Shown: in pieces, positions 35,501 to 46,398 of the stretch
Layout of the letters: each line of letters starts with the position of its first letter
Position numbering within the stretch: the stretch's first letter is position 1
Source: Zopfochytrium polystomum
Taxonomy: Eukaryota; Chytridiomycota; Chytridiomycetes; Chytridiales; Chytridiaceae
Length of the DNA: 64,000 bases
Reading direction: 5' to 3'
Assembly: GCA_025765615.1 (NCBI GenBank)
Contig: JAIVFJ010000256.1
Location: 23,342-87,341, forward strand
Translations under genes and position numbers: made by a program
Notes under the pieces: generated by a model
Databases searched by the model: none
The model's input: the letters and a program-made list of their open reading frames with translations, nothing else
What the model was told of the DNA's origin: nothing

Positions 35501-36231
35501 GGAGGTCCTGGTCCAGCTGCTGGAGCCGCCAGTAGTCGTCGAGTAGGTTTTTCTTGTGCTCTTTGGGGGGCTTCAATGTCAGAAAGAAATGCACAAAGCG
35601 CGATAGCTTATTTTTGAGCTTCACCAGAGTCGACCGCTTTCAGCTCTCGCACCGTGCAGCTCTCGTTGAAGAGAGGCGCGATGAAAAACTGCGCGAAACG
35701 GTCTAATGCACCCTCTAGATTGTCCCCGTCGGCAGATACTTCAAAGAAATACGACGTGTTCTCCGCCGCCGTGTACGCGTTAGTGTGGCCACCCCCGACA
35801 TCGCTGGGGAGAACGGCATGAGAAAATGGTAACGACCGGTCGGTTTCGGGTCACCTGATGAACTGGGCATAGTCGTTTTCGACCGGGTACTTCTCGGTTC
35901 CCAGAAAGAGAAGGTGCTCCAGAAAGTGCGCAAGCCCAGGAATGTCGTCCGGATCGGCCAGATAGCCTGGCGTTGCGTTTTCCAAAAAGTCAGAGCGAAG
36001 ACTTTTGCTTCCACGCAAAACGAAATCTGGTCACAGACCCACACGAACATCCATCGCCGCGGATGCGCGATCGGTGGCTGGATCCCTCACGATCAGCGCC
36101 CTAAGCCCATTCGATAGATTCAATAGCCGATATGTGCGATCGTCGATATCGGGTTTGCGGATCTGATCGTCGAATACGATGCTGGTGACTTGGGCGGTCG
36201 CACCGCAGGTCGAGTTGTCGTCGGCCGTCAT
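32501..36231 (-). CDS. Insulysin/Ste23-type M16 metalloprotease
   Basis: Ten exons (36231-36039, 35966-35855, 35803-35625, 35560-35229, 35180-34839, 34791-34601, 34553-34355, 34288-33914, 33838-33012, 32906-32501) give 1051 residues in consistent phase, the usual length for the insulin-degrading enzyme family. The inverted zinc motif HFLEH is at residues 78-82 in [13 protein letters not shown]; the third ligand Glu162 lies in VDSEHKKN and its codon is split by an intron. The C-terminal half keeps the family signature [14 protein letters not shown], the region that completes the closed chamber. Members degrade small amyloidogenic peptides; yeast Ste23 also trims a-factor. No signal peptide is visible, so a cytosolic or organellar location is likely. 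Three introns end in AAG. Residues about 810-860 contain a Ser/Pro-rich insert not typical of the family. Confidence 0.94.
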
Positions 36232-36639
36232 GCCTGTCTTTTTTCAGTGGTTGTGGCTTGGCGATCGTTCTTTGGTGAAGACACAACCTTGTGCTGTGAC
36301 GAAGTTCTGCAGCGCAAAGGCTATGCTCAGCAACTTTATCGGGATACCGTTGGGTTGTTGCCACACACGTGAAGGGGATTCCATATACATTTACGCTCCG
36401 TCAGTCTTCGACGAGAAGTTCAGAGGGACGCGATCACACACTCCATGGCATCAGGTCAAAAGCAACAGAAAGCGAGCAGGAATTGTAAGCGGAAACGAGA
36501 AGGGCAAACTTATAAGCTTGAACCATCGAGAAGGTAGAACAGGGAAGAATAAGAAAGAAGACGGAAGGTGGAGTGAAGGAGTGGAAGGGGGGCCACAAAA
36601 AAAAGCAAAACCAAAAAAGTGCGAGAGGGGTGGGCGCCC
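36232..36639. other. Intergenic between Ste23-like protease and hexokinase
   Basis: About 400 bases holding the promoter of the protease gene and the 3' end of the hexokinase gene; purine-rich near 36520-36620. No coding exon is supported. Confidence 0.5.
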
Positions 36640-38640
36640 TTAGATTTCTGCCAGCGCTGCAATCAGAGCCGCGCCCTGCCCCGAACCGTCCCGCGCCTGC
36701 TCTAACAAAATGTTCTCCGCAGACAGCCCCAAAATCTCCCTCAGCGCGTCGCGCATGCGGTTCGCAAAGTGCGGGTACAGCTCAAACAAGCTGCCGTCGA
36801 CTGCGACGGTGCAGCCATCCAGGCGGTTGATCTTGGTCGCGATGGCGGCGATGCCTGCTGCGGCGAGGCGCGCTGCGCGGCGGCCGACCAGCTCGCAGAT
36901 GCCGCGGACGATTTTGCGGTCCTGGTGCGAAGTGCGCGGGATTTGGACGAGGTCTTCAAGAACAGCTTTTGTGTCGGAGAGGTCAAGGGTGTGGTCACTG
37001 GAGAAGAAAAGGATAATAACGTACAAGTGAGCAACAAAAATATGAGCGATGGATAGCTAGGATTCACGAATAACTGGGAAGGAAGCGGTAAGAGGGATGC
37101 TTACCGCTCAATACGGCTCATGTATGCTGTCTCAAACGAGTAGCGCGTCTTGAGCACCTCAGAGACCTTTCCGCTGAAGATTTCGCCAGTCTCGACTAGA
37201 TCGAGCAGGGCCAAGCGGACAATCTCGCCGAGGTACATACCACTGATGAGTTTCTCAAAGATCTGCTGGCGCGGGTTCAACGAGACACGGTCGATCGCGA
37301 CATCGTACTCAGTGATGGGGAGAACAACACCCTCGTTGTCAAAGGCGCCCCACTCAATGTTGATCAGCATCTCAGTCGACGGGAAGGATTCGGGGTTCTT
37401 GAGTTTGGTAATGTTAGTGATCTGCTCAACATAAGCAGCGTTTGAGCCTGTGCCAAGAATGACACCGATGTACGTATTTGGGGACTGGTACGCGTGGCTG
37501 ATGAGAGTACCAGTGGTGTCGTTGACGAGGGCCGTGACGTCCACGGTCACATTCTGTTTCAAACGGTTGCGATCAGGCCGTTGCACTGCTGGACAAACAA
37601 AGAACGCTCAGTGTACCTTGCGGTGGAACGCCTCCTGGAGCATTTTCACGACGTCCTTGCCCTCGACTCCATTGACGTGGAATCCTTTCGTCCAGTGCAG
37701 AAGATAACCTAATAAAAAGTGCAATGGCTGAGCCTAACCGATTGAAGCAATAGTGCAGAAGTAGTACCCCTGTTGATGGAAATCTGGTGCACGGGGAACG
37801 AGAAAGTGAACCCAAGTTTCCGCTGAGAGCCCTTCGTGTACTCGTTTTCCGTCTCGGCGATAAAGGCAGCAACGCACTCGGCGAAGAAGTCGAACAATGG
37901 GTCGGCGTCACCCGTTTTGAGCTCTTCGCGAACAGAGTACTTCTTTTGGCGCATTCGGGTGATTCCATTGCCCTCCAGGATAACCTCGCAAACGCGGAAG
38001 TTGGAGCCGCCGAGATCGAGCGCGAGGTAGCTGCCAACCTCGTTGCCGTTTGGACGACGGATGACGTGAGTTGGAATCATCTTCAGCGCTGCGCGTGAAG
38101 AAAGCCGAAAAGTCAGCCCAAACGAGCGCAAACGCACATCCAGCAATAGACGAGTATAATCCCACTATCCAATGCAAGAAGCACACGCCAAAAACTCACC
38201 CTGATTGTCATCGACCAGCCCCTTCTTCATTTCGGAAATCATGTGCCGCACGATCTGGATGAGTTTGCTAGAGGGGACATTGAACTTCTTCCCGAGGCGC
38301 TGAAGAGGGCGGGGGACGTCTCCAAAATCTTCCTCGTCTTCGACGATTGGCTTCTTCACCGAGGCACGACGGAGCTGCACAGCCGGAGCCGGCTGAGTGT
38401 ATTCGACGGGGGCGACGGGAGCGGGACGTCCATTCAGGAGGGATTCGACATAGCGAGCACCGGCTGCGACAGCCACACCTGCCATATAGAATAGTTAAGA
38501 TATTGCTGCGTGTGAGCCATTTCAGGGCCTAGCCGATCAAGCGGTGTTGGACAGCGGAAGCTGGGGTTGTACAGTATGGTGGGCCACGCACCGGTTGTGA
38601 GGCCGAAGAGGAAGAGGGAGGAGCTGTCGAGGTTTGACAT
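36640..38640 (-). CDS. Hexokinase
   Basis: Six exons (38640-38592, 38478-38200, 38088-37768, 37708-37617, 37553-37105, 36997-36640) give 515 residues with consistent phases. It phosphorylates hexoses at C6, the entry to glycolysis. Visible motifs: the first phosphate loop LALDLGGSNFRV, the sugar-binding GFTFSFPVHQ and LLHWTKGF, the catalytic-base region ALVNDTTGTL, the second loop GVILGTGSNAAYVE and INIEWGAF. The N-terminus is longer than in classical fungal hexokinases: about 30 residues with a hydrophobic stretch (SSSLFLFGLTTGVAVAAGA), then a Pro/Val linker before PRPLQRLGKKF. That leader could anchor the enzyme to a membrane, as mammalian and some fungal hexokinases are anchored to mitochondria, but this is inference. 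Confidence 0.94.
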
Positions 38641-39538
38641 GTCGGCCAGCGGGGCTTCCAATCCGGATATTTTTTCTCTGTCTGTTCCTTGTTTGGCTTT
38701 CCTTTTCCCCTTTATTTACTCTTCTCGAGTCTTTGAAATTCGGTTCCACAAGATCGATTGCGGACAGATCATCATCGCGAACGGAGCCAGCACTGCGACC
38801 AAAAGTACTGATGGCCAGGCGATAAGGGAGAGGGATTACCCCCCCAAGTCCGACTCATTTCATTCACCACTGTGAATGAAATTTCTGTGTGTCGACGATA
38901 AATAAGAGCATGACACTGTACGATGGTTAATCAGTAGGCACAAGAAACACCACGCTGATAAACATTCTTTCGTAATGCTTTCTGGTATGTTTGAGAGAGC
39001 CCACGGTGAGGAGAGAGACATCAGGTCGTCTGCTGCGAGTTTCCCAAAAGGTCTTGTTCTTCCTGTGCATTCATCACGCTTGGTTTGAGGAGGGTCTTTG
39101 CAAGGAAGGTGCTGACAGTCGTGGTCATGCGGTCGAGGGGGTCGCGTGAACTGGACGGCGTGAGGAGAGAGAGAGAGAGACAACTACTTTCAGACGCAGA
39201 AGCGGCAATAAGAAATAAATAAGAAAAATAGGTCCGCTCTCTGTCGATGACAAACTGTGGGAAAACTGACGGAGGCGCCAAAAAATTCCGCGGATCGAAG
39301 AGACGCAAGAAAAGCAGGCAGGGGCAGACAGGGCTGCTCGTCTTTTCCTTCTTTTTCTCTTTCATTTCGTTTTCATTAGTCAAGCAAGGATCGACCCCGC
39401 GCGCAGTGTCTCTTTCTCTCGGTCGGGCCAGTTTTGTGGTCGCTGAGCGGGAACAAACAAACAAACCAACCAAGTCAGTCAGCTCTGTCTGCAGTTGGCT
39501 CTTGAAAAATCAGTCGACGGATCTGACCGTCCCTCTGC

Positions 39539-39570
<32 letters not shown>

Positions 39571-39767
39571 CGTCTGTCTGTGGGCTCATTGGTCAGCTGT
39601 CCTCTGTCTTCCTTGGTTGAACGGGAAAAAAAAAGGAGACTGACAGACAGGCGGTTGGCCCGGCGCGCGTGACCTCTTTTTGTCTGTGTCCGCTCTCTTC
39701 TCTTTCTTCTCTCCGTCAGACCACCACCTCTTTCCCCTCACCTTCTGATCCCACCTCGACGCTACGA
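38641..39767. repeat. Long intergenic region with TCTG tandem repeats
   Basis: About 1.1 kb between divergent genes. It carries TCTG tetranucleotide repeats (about 39538-39582), short GA runs near 39168 and CT-rich sequence up to the start of the next gene, typical of a pyrimidine-rich fungal promoter. No coding exon is supported. Confidence 0.6.
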
Positions 39768-41681
39768 ATGTCGTCGTCCGCGGGTGCAACACCACCACCA
39801 AAGCACCAACAGCACCAACAGCAGCAGCATCAGCAGCAGCCGACACCTGCAAGAATGGCTCGCTCTCGTTCGCTTTCGTCTTCCTCCCTCTCTTCGCCTC
39901 GCCCTTCTTTCGGCGCTGTGTCATCATCCTCGGCTGCAAGGCGCCGCTCGCCTTCAAGCCGCACTCCCGACGCCGCCGCAGGCACCGTTCCCGCACAGCA
40001 TCATCATCACCATCATCAGTCCGACAACCGATCATCCTCGTCCATGTCCGCCTCAAGAAAGTCGCGCCCCAAACCCCCCGCTCTGCAGAGCCTGCACTTG
40101 CACAGCGGCTCAAAGCGGCATGGCCCTCTCAGCTGGTTCATCCGCGGAAAGCCCAGCAATTCCAGCCTCAGCGGGGCCACCGACGAGGACGACGACGACG
40201 ACGATGACATCGACGAAGATGGGAATGCTTTCTCGATGGCCAGCGACCTCGTCGACGACGCCCCTGCCCTCCCGGACAGCGACGTGCGACGCGCTCTCCT
40301 CCTGCAGTACGCCATGCACGTGGGCATTTTCGCACAGCAAGGCTCGGACCCCCTCCAGCTGACATCCGGAGAGTCGGAGGCGTTGGCGTCCCTTCCTCCA
40401 CGGCCTCTCCACGACCTGTCTCCACCCCTAAACTGGCCACAACATCCCCTCAGAACAATGCCTTCGCATAGCCCTTCCTTTGCCTCCTCCTTTGGTTCGC
40501 CGGCATCCCCCCCTCTTTCTCCCGTCCTTCTGGAACATGCGCCAATATCCTCCAGACATAACATCTCCTCATCGAGCTTAAACGAGATGACCGCGTCGCC
40601 CTTGCTGAACCGCCGCTCCCAGCTGGGAGTGTCTCCCCTTCCTCCCGGTGGCTGGACCTCTCCTCACATCGTCGGAAAACCAAAATTGGACCCCAATCAG
40701 TCCTTGGGACAGCCGACTCCCCACAGCGAAGGTCCTTTCTCGGCACCTCTTCCTTCGGAGGGTCTGCCATACGAAAAGTACGGAGACGCGCAACGAGACT
40801 CTCTCTCTTCGACCGGAAGCTCAAGCGGCACGACGGCGTCCAACACCTCCGAGGCGGAATACTTTGCAGTCGCCCCTCATGCAATACGACGGACCCCCAG
40901 CCTTCGTCGCACCAAGACCCGAAGCGATTTAAATATAGGTGCCGACAAGGCGGGGCACCAGCCAAAGGACGACCCCAAGGGCGCCAATGCGAACGTCGCT
41001 GGGGTATTGAATGACCAAAATCTTGTAGCCGAAGACGACGAAGACGACGAAGTGACGCCCATTACTGGAATCATATCGACCGTCTGGCGCCGCCCGCCCT
41101 CGCCGACCCTTGTCGCCTCCATTATGAGCGGCGACACCCCTCCCCTTTCCCCGAAAGAGCAACAAAAGCTGATCCAATGCCAAACCCTCGCTCGCCTCGA
41201 CGGTCTCCACCGGACAAGTTCTCCCGCAATCCCACCCAAAAACTTTTGCGCGCCGTGCAAGCTGTCCTCTGAGCTCCCCAAAGTGATCCTCGCCTTTGAA
41301 GGCGCGGACGCCGACGGGCTGCCCGTGGACGAAGCCGCCGCAGAGGCCGAGAAGCGGCTGCTCAAGAGGCAGCAGGAGCAAGCGCGCGAGCGGCTCGAGC
41401 GCGCCAACGCGGCGGTCGGGATGCCCTCCCCGAAGCTCTCCACCTCCCTCCCCGCGCAATCCACCGCCCCCGCCCACCCGCCGCCGCCCCGCCGCAAGTC
41501 GATCCAGTGGGCGGACCACGTCCCCAACGGCTCGCTGGAGGTGTTCCACGATCACGCGCACTACCTGGAAATCATCGACCGCATCCGGGAGGAGCGATTG
41601 GGCCGGCTCGTCGCGGCGAGGATGCGGGAGGAGAAGAAGCGTTTCGAGACGTGGATGACGTCGCCGTATGTGTTTGGCTGA
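39768..41681 (+). CDS. Large disordered Ser/Pro-rich protein of unknown function
   Basis: Single-exon gene of 637 residues from the ATG at 39768; the frame is open 33 codons further upstream, but that stretch is CT-rich leader-like sequence. Low-complexity blocks include Gln/His runs (residues 9-23), poly-His, a Ser-rich region and an acidic block DEDDDDDDDIDED near residue 150. Short ordered-looking islands are VRRALLLQYAMHVGIFAQ (about 175-195), TPITGIISTVWRRPPSP, and a charged C-terminal helix after RRKSIQWADHVPNGSLEVF. SP/TP sites are frequent, as in phosphorylated signalling or polarity scaffolds. No catalytic domain is visible and I do not recognise a family. Confidence 0.75.
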   Translation: MSSSAGATPPPKHQQHQQQQHQQQPTPARMARSRSLSSSSLSSPRPSFGAVSSSSAARRRSPSSRTPDAAAGTVPAQHHHHHHQSDNRSSSSMSASRKSRPKPPALQSLHLHSGSKRHGPLSWFIRGKPSNSSLSGATDEDDDDDDDIDEDGNAFSMASDLVDDAPALPDSDVRRALLLQYAMHVGIFAQQGSDPLQLTSGESEALASLPPRPLHDLSPPLNWPQHPLRTMPSHSPSFASSFGSPASPPLSPVLLEHAPISSRHNISSSSLNEMTASPLLNRRSQLGVSPLPPGGWTSPHIVGKPKLDPNQSLGQPTPHSEGPFSAPLPSEGLPYEKYGDAQRDSLSSTGSSSGTTASNTSEAEYFAVAPHAIRRTPSLRRTKTRSDLNIGADKAGHQPKDDPKGANANVAGVLNDQNLVAEDDEDDEVTPITGIISTVWRRPPSPTLVASIMSGDTPPLSPKEQQKLIQCQTLARLDGLHRTSSPAIPPKNFCAPCKLSSELPKVILAFEGADADGLPVDEAAAEAEKRLLKRQQEQARERLERANAAVGMPSPKLSTSLPAQSTAPAHPPPPRRKSIQWADHVPNGSLEVFHDHAHYLEIIDRIREERLGRLVAARMREEKKRFETWMTSPYVFG

Positions 41682-43425
41682 CACTGATTACGTCGATGAC
41701 GAGGAGTGCTGTGAAGGGTACATAGATGAGGGTTGTTAGACGGGGTTCCGCGACCGTCCTTTGTTAGGGACGCACGGCGGGATCGAATGCGATTAAAGAA
41801 AAAGGGAACCGTAAGCGGGGCCAAGATCGTTCCTTTTTCGGCTTGAAGCGTGACCTCGTTGGGCCGCGGCCCCTACTTGAGAGTCTCCCATCATTTTCTT
41901 TTTTGCTCCGAATTTTCGGAGTTGGTCATCCTTTAGCGTTGTCTTGTTCCAACCTTACCGTGCACACACATCACACATGTTTGTTCTCGCTCGCAGCCTC
42001 TTTCTCGCTCACCTTGTTATAGTTTGTTTGGTTTTGTTATTCTTGTGTATTATACCTTTGTTTGCTAAGGGTTCCATCGGGTTACAGCCTGCTCTATGGG
42101 CTAACTACGCGAGGGCAATTCCAAAGCGAGACGGAAAGGGTTCCGACGAGGGGACGACTAGTCTGCTTAAGCGGTTTGGGGGAATTGCGACGTGCCTCTT
42201 CTATGCACAGTTTTCTTTACTTTGTTGCGGTGGTTTTCCCTCTCCTATTCACCGTTCACGGAATAACCCGCTTGTACCCACCTTGAATCCATCTCCTTCC
42301 TCTCCGCGCGGGATGATATTGCTGTTCTGGTCGCTACAACCCCACGCGCACGGCAGCCTCTTATCTATCTGCTCTTGGTATGCGGCGACACATTCGAAAA
42401 ATCGTTCCCTCTGTCCCCCTTCCCCTCCCATCGGTTTTTTGGGCTTCAACATAAACCTCGCCTCCTCCTCCCTCATGAACCCAGCGGTTTATTCATACAT
42501 TCTTACTTCGGATGGTTACCCCCTATTTTCCCACTTCCAGTTGACTTTTTGTTTTCACTTTCCCTGAAAAACTTGCTTGTGTTTCGTATGTGCGTCTTTG
42601 TTGGACCTTCCCTCAGGAAGAATCAAAAGGGAGCAAAGGCTTGTTTTTTTTTTTATTTCTCTGTTGCAAGCCGCCGAGCTTCCTTGATTTGGAAGAGAGT
42701 TGTAATAGAAACAGGCGAGGAAGAACGAAACTATCATTACCTATGTCATGCTGAGGGATCGGCGTTGGCTGCCTGTCGCCCCTCGTTCGCCATGGCTTCT
42801 GTCCTTCCTCGAAGCCAAATCGCGCATCACCCTCCGTCGTCCTCACGGGCCGCTGCTGGAGCCGCCTTCTGCCGCATCGTGTGTACCCTCTTCCTGGCCC
42901 GATTTTTTGCCCTCCAATCCCACCTTCCCCCCAACCTCACTGCCGCATGATAGTTCACGTCTCCGAAGGTTTTTTTTTATTTTTTATTCGGAGCTCGACT
43001 TCAACTTCAACAAGCGTGTTTTGGTGCTGGAGGGTGTGGGGGCTTTCTTTGACAAATCACCTTCTGATAATTGGGCATCTGATATTCTCGGTTCGATTTC
43101 CGGCGTGGGCATCTGTAGTTTCCGAACGGAAACTTCCTTTCTTTTGCCGTTTGGCAACTTTGGCGTCTTCCCCTTGGCTGTTCACTTTTTGTTGCGGTAT
43201 ATTGATATCTAGAAAATGGAAGGGAGAGAACCACTCTGCGAAACTGAAAGCCAGCTGCGAACGGGATCCGACAACTCCTTGCCGATTACAAGATTGCGAG
43301 CCGAACAAAAGTTCTCCAAACTTCTCTTATCCAAATGCAGGTCACCTCTGTTTTGAGCACCCTTCCCTTGCGCCATCCAAGAGTCGAACATTCTCTCACG
43401 ACGACTTTTTTTTACCTTTATTTTT
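41682..43425. other. Non-coding or decayed region, possibly 5' part of a retrotransposon relic
   Basis: About 1.7 kb of T-rich sequence with many stops. One short stretch near 42313 reads RDDIAVLVATT, which recalls the YADD box of reverse transcriptases but lacks the Tyr and Ala, and nothing around it is clear. I see no functional gene. Confidence 0.35.
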
Positions 43426-44400
43426 GTGGTAATTCCCCACGAACGTATGCGGCCCCGCTCGCATGAATTGTTCACCAAAATCGGTATTTTTTGTGCCACA
43501 TGGTTGCATCGCCTTTACCTCTGGTACCCTAACATTTACCCAAACAGGTCCTGTCGTTGCTGTGCTACTGAGGCAGACACTTTCTCGCGTATTTTCCTCT
43601 GCCCTATTGCCCAAGAAGCCTACCTTGCTGTTAAAAATTTGCTTGCATCCGCCCTCGCTGCATGCTCTCCCACCAACCACTCACATCCCATCCCTCACTC
43701 CCACGCTCCCTTTTGGTTTGACCTTCCTGAGTTTTCCCTCTCTGAAGATGTACCACTCAACTTCCTTACCTTCCTTCATGGCATCATCCCTCAGTCCTTT
43801 TACAATATCCTCTACAATCGAGAAATTTCCCTGCCGACAATGTCGTTACGGCCCTCGTACGTATCTTTCACAACTTTCTTCTCAACGTCCACGGCTCATA
43901 TGGCGCCCTCATTGCGATGAGACCATTGACTGGGAATGCGACCAAGGCATTACATCCTCTGACAAGTGCAGCCACCACCCACGACCTTCCCCCTCCACCC
44001 TCTCTACCTGGCAGCCCCACTATGCCTCCTCCACCTTCCCCAACTGCCAGTCCTGCTCCACCTGCTCCGCCCTCCACTCCGGACTCCTTGCACTCTCCCA
44101 CCCCACGGATAGGTGCCAGCGCTACTGCCTCTCCACAGCCTCAACCACCTCCGCTTCGCTGACGTGGACCACCTCGCACTCCTCAATGCGATACATGCAG
44201 ACGCTACCCCTCTAATCCTGATTGGCTCCGCTTGCAACGAGGCACCATTGCCTGGCAGCAACACTATCTTGGTCTTGCTCGACCAGCTCTTGGCACCCTC
44301 TGGATTCGGCGCAATGTCACTGTCTCCAACCCACCTCAGCGTGCAGCTCTCCCACAACCTCCAGATCCTGTTCCCCCAGACGTACACTGAGGATTTCTGT
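43426..44400 (+). mobile_element. Decayed 3' end of a non-LTR (LINE) retrotransposon
   Basis: The plus strand reads like the region after the reverse transcriptase of LINE elements: WLHRLYLWYPNIYPNRSCRC, a degenerate zinc-knuckle (CRCC then EADTFSRIFLCP, where a conserved His is lost), then LNFLTFLHGIIPQSFYNILY, and after a frame change near 43830 VTALVRIFHNFLLNVHGSY. A Pro/Ser-rich tract follows, then WLRLQRGTIAWQQHYLG near 44230 in another frame. Several frame changes and stops show it is dead. No terminal repeats or target-site duplication could be defined, so the borders are approximate. Confidence 0.5.
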
Positions 44401-45060
44401 CTCTCTCCGCTTTTCCACTGCCCTGCACTCTCCATCTCCCGACTCTGCACACCCACTCTTTTCGCTGTCTTTTGACACTTTCCGCAGATCCCAAGCCCCA
44501 AAGTTTCTTATTCCTTCTCTCTTTGCTGTCGAGTTGTTGTTCTCTTGTTGTTGACAGTTTTCTTGTTGTTTTTTTCCGGGTGGCCTGTGCAATCGACCTC
44601 AAATGCAGCTCATGGTTCCAGCCTGGGAGTTTAGGGTTTATTCCGCTCCCACCCAAGAAATGGATTCTGGCCTACGGCCACTACCCTAACCCTGTACAGC
44701 AGGGAGACTGGCACAATTGTATGGCAGAGGAAACTCGGAGTGAATGAAAATCCCGTTACTGTGGTGGTCGGACCCGGTGCGCCCCCTGTGTTGCACAACC
44801 CGCACGCGACGGAACTCGACGGTGATCGGCCGCCGCCTTACACGCCGCAGACGCCTCCGCAGGCTCCGTCATCGACATCTTCGCAGGCGACGCGGACGGA
44901 ATCGACGGAACCGGTTGTGCTTGCGGGATACCGCATCTTTGTGAGTACAGTTGACTGTCATGAATGCAACCTTCATCTGTCATCCCGCCGTGGAGGCGGA
45001 CCCGGAAGGTGGCATTGCTGATATCCACAACAAATAGTATTGTGAGCCGATGACGTGAGG
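44401..45060. other. Unassigned segment between LINE relic and P450 pseudogene
   Basis: A short open stretch (about 44680-44945) reads YSRETGTIVWQRKLG and then a Pro/Thr-rich segment ending at a GTGAGT. It could be an exon of an unrecognised gene or the last part of the retroelement; nothing decides this. Confidence 0.3.
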
Positions 45061-46011
45061 TTGCTTCGCGAAGGCAACAGTCTCTAAATGATTGGCTTTC
45101 AGGCAAACCTTTCACCGAAACACAACAGTGCTCCCTCAGCACCTGAACGAAGCCGCTGAATCGAGCAAAAATCTGGATCTGGACGCATCCGCGCCATGGT
45201 TGCAGACAGGTATTTGTCTCTGCTTGCGCACGGCCATTTTCTTTCGCCACATATACCTCCCCAGCTTCGTAGAATTCGCATTCCACGGAAGTTTGGGGTG
45301 CATGCAGAACATCACCTCGCCACCAGCCGTCACAGTCGCCTTCGACGGTCTTGGCTCGCTTCTCTGCTCGCGCTTGTATACTATTTTCGATTCTCCCGAC
45401 GAAACAAAACCGTGAGATTCGACGCATGGCCACGTGGTGGATGAGTTCGCTTACAGCAAAATACGAGCACGACGGACAGCTAAAGCCAAATTGGGGGAGA
45501 AACCGGCGGGGAAGGACCTGCTGGACCTGTTTATGGAATACCGTGATGAGGCTGGCAACGGGCTTTCGGAGAAAGACTTGAGGGATATGATGATCAACAT
45601 GCTCCTTGTCGGTTCGACTGAACGAGCGTACCGTTGTGCAAATTTGCTGACTCCTTTCTTTTTGTTTAAAGGAAGCGATTCAACATCGACTGCGATATCG
45701 TGGGCTATCTTTGAGCTGGCGAAGCGACGGGACGTTGTGCGAAGTCGAAACTGTTGTGCAGAACGGATTGCCGACCTATGATAGCGTCAAAGAATTGACA
45801 TACGTTACTGCCGTGTAAGTTTGATGCATTGGCGGCTCTATTCACACTTAACTCTGAATGCGCTGCTAAGATTTTTGAACCGCCAGGAATGATGCTTCGA
45901 CTTCGAAGTTTTGAACCCGGAGGAGGTGTGCTACACGAGCGGGCTGACGTTAGATATGAAGAGCGGCATGAATGCTCAGCTCAGAGAGGCCCGCGAGGGG
46001 TGAAGCTTTAG
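45061..46011 (+). pseudogene. Cytochrome P450 pseudogene lacking the haem-binding segment
   Basis: Segments of a P450 appear in order. A possible C/D-helix region (RQTFHRNTTVLPQHLNEAAE) is near 45100. The G/H-helix region VVDEFAYSKIRARR with GKDLLDLFMEYRDEAGN runs at 45437-45611. The I-helix GSDSTSTAISWAIFELAK lies after an intron ending AAAG at 45671. GLPTYDSVKELTYVTAV, just before the K-helix, is near 45765-45814. The C-terminal strand FEVLNPEEVCYTSGLTLDMK, ending at a stop near 46003, closes the array. The part that should contain ExxR and the FxxGxRxCxG haem loop is absent: the two flanking parts are only about 80 bases apart. One-base frame changes also occur near 45738 and upstream of 45430. 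P450s oxidise lipophilic substrates; without the haem cysteine this copy cannot. Confidence 0.8.
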
Positions 46012-46398
46012 GCCAAAACTAGGTCTTGTGGTTGTGCAAGGGGGGTTTGAATGGCCCCGAACTTCTGCCAGCACTTCCAAACGAATAATAAGTCATGTTT
46101 TTCCGTAATGTATTGGCGGGGCTCGAGCGGTTCCGTGCCTTGGAGGCGCATATCTTTGTGAATGTGAGGCATTGGATTGGGCGTCCCGCATGTTGGGGGG
46201 TATGCCTTCTGCTTCTTCGCCTCTCCAGCCGCGGGATCTGCTAGTACTCTTCCGCCCTCCTGGGTCGAAAGGCGGCGTGGGGGTGGTCTCTATGAGGATG
46301 GCCTTGGTATCCCATTCTTGCCGATGATCGGGGGCTGGCCAAAGAGAGAATCTTGTGCACCTCCAGGAAAAAAGAAATAAACAAAAAAATAATAAAAA
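46012..46398. other. Intergenic upstream of TM9SF gene
   Basis: About 390 bases, no supported coding sequence; an A-rich run (46373-46398) lies immediately before the ATG. Confidence 0.5.

Noticed and set aside
41944..42950. Hydrophobic plus-strand open frames that look like membrane proteins
   Set aside because: T-rich DNA gives Phe/Leu runs; no start, splice or family support.
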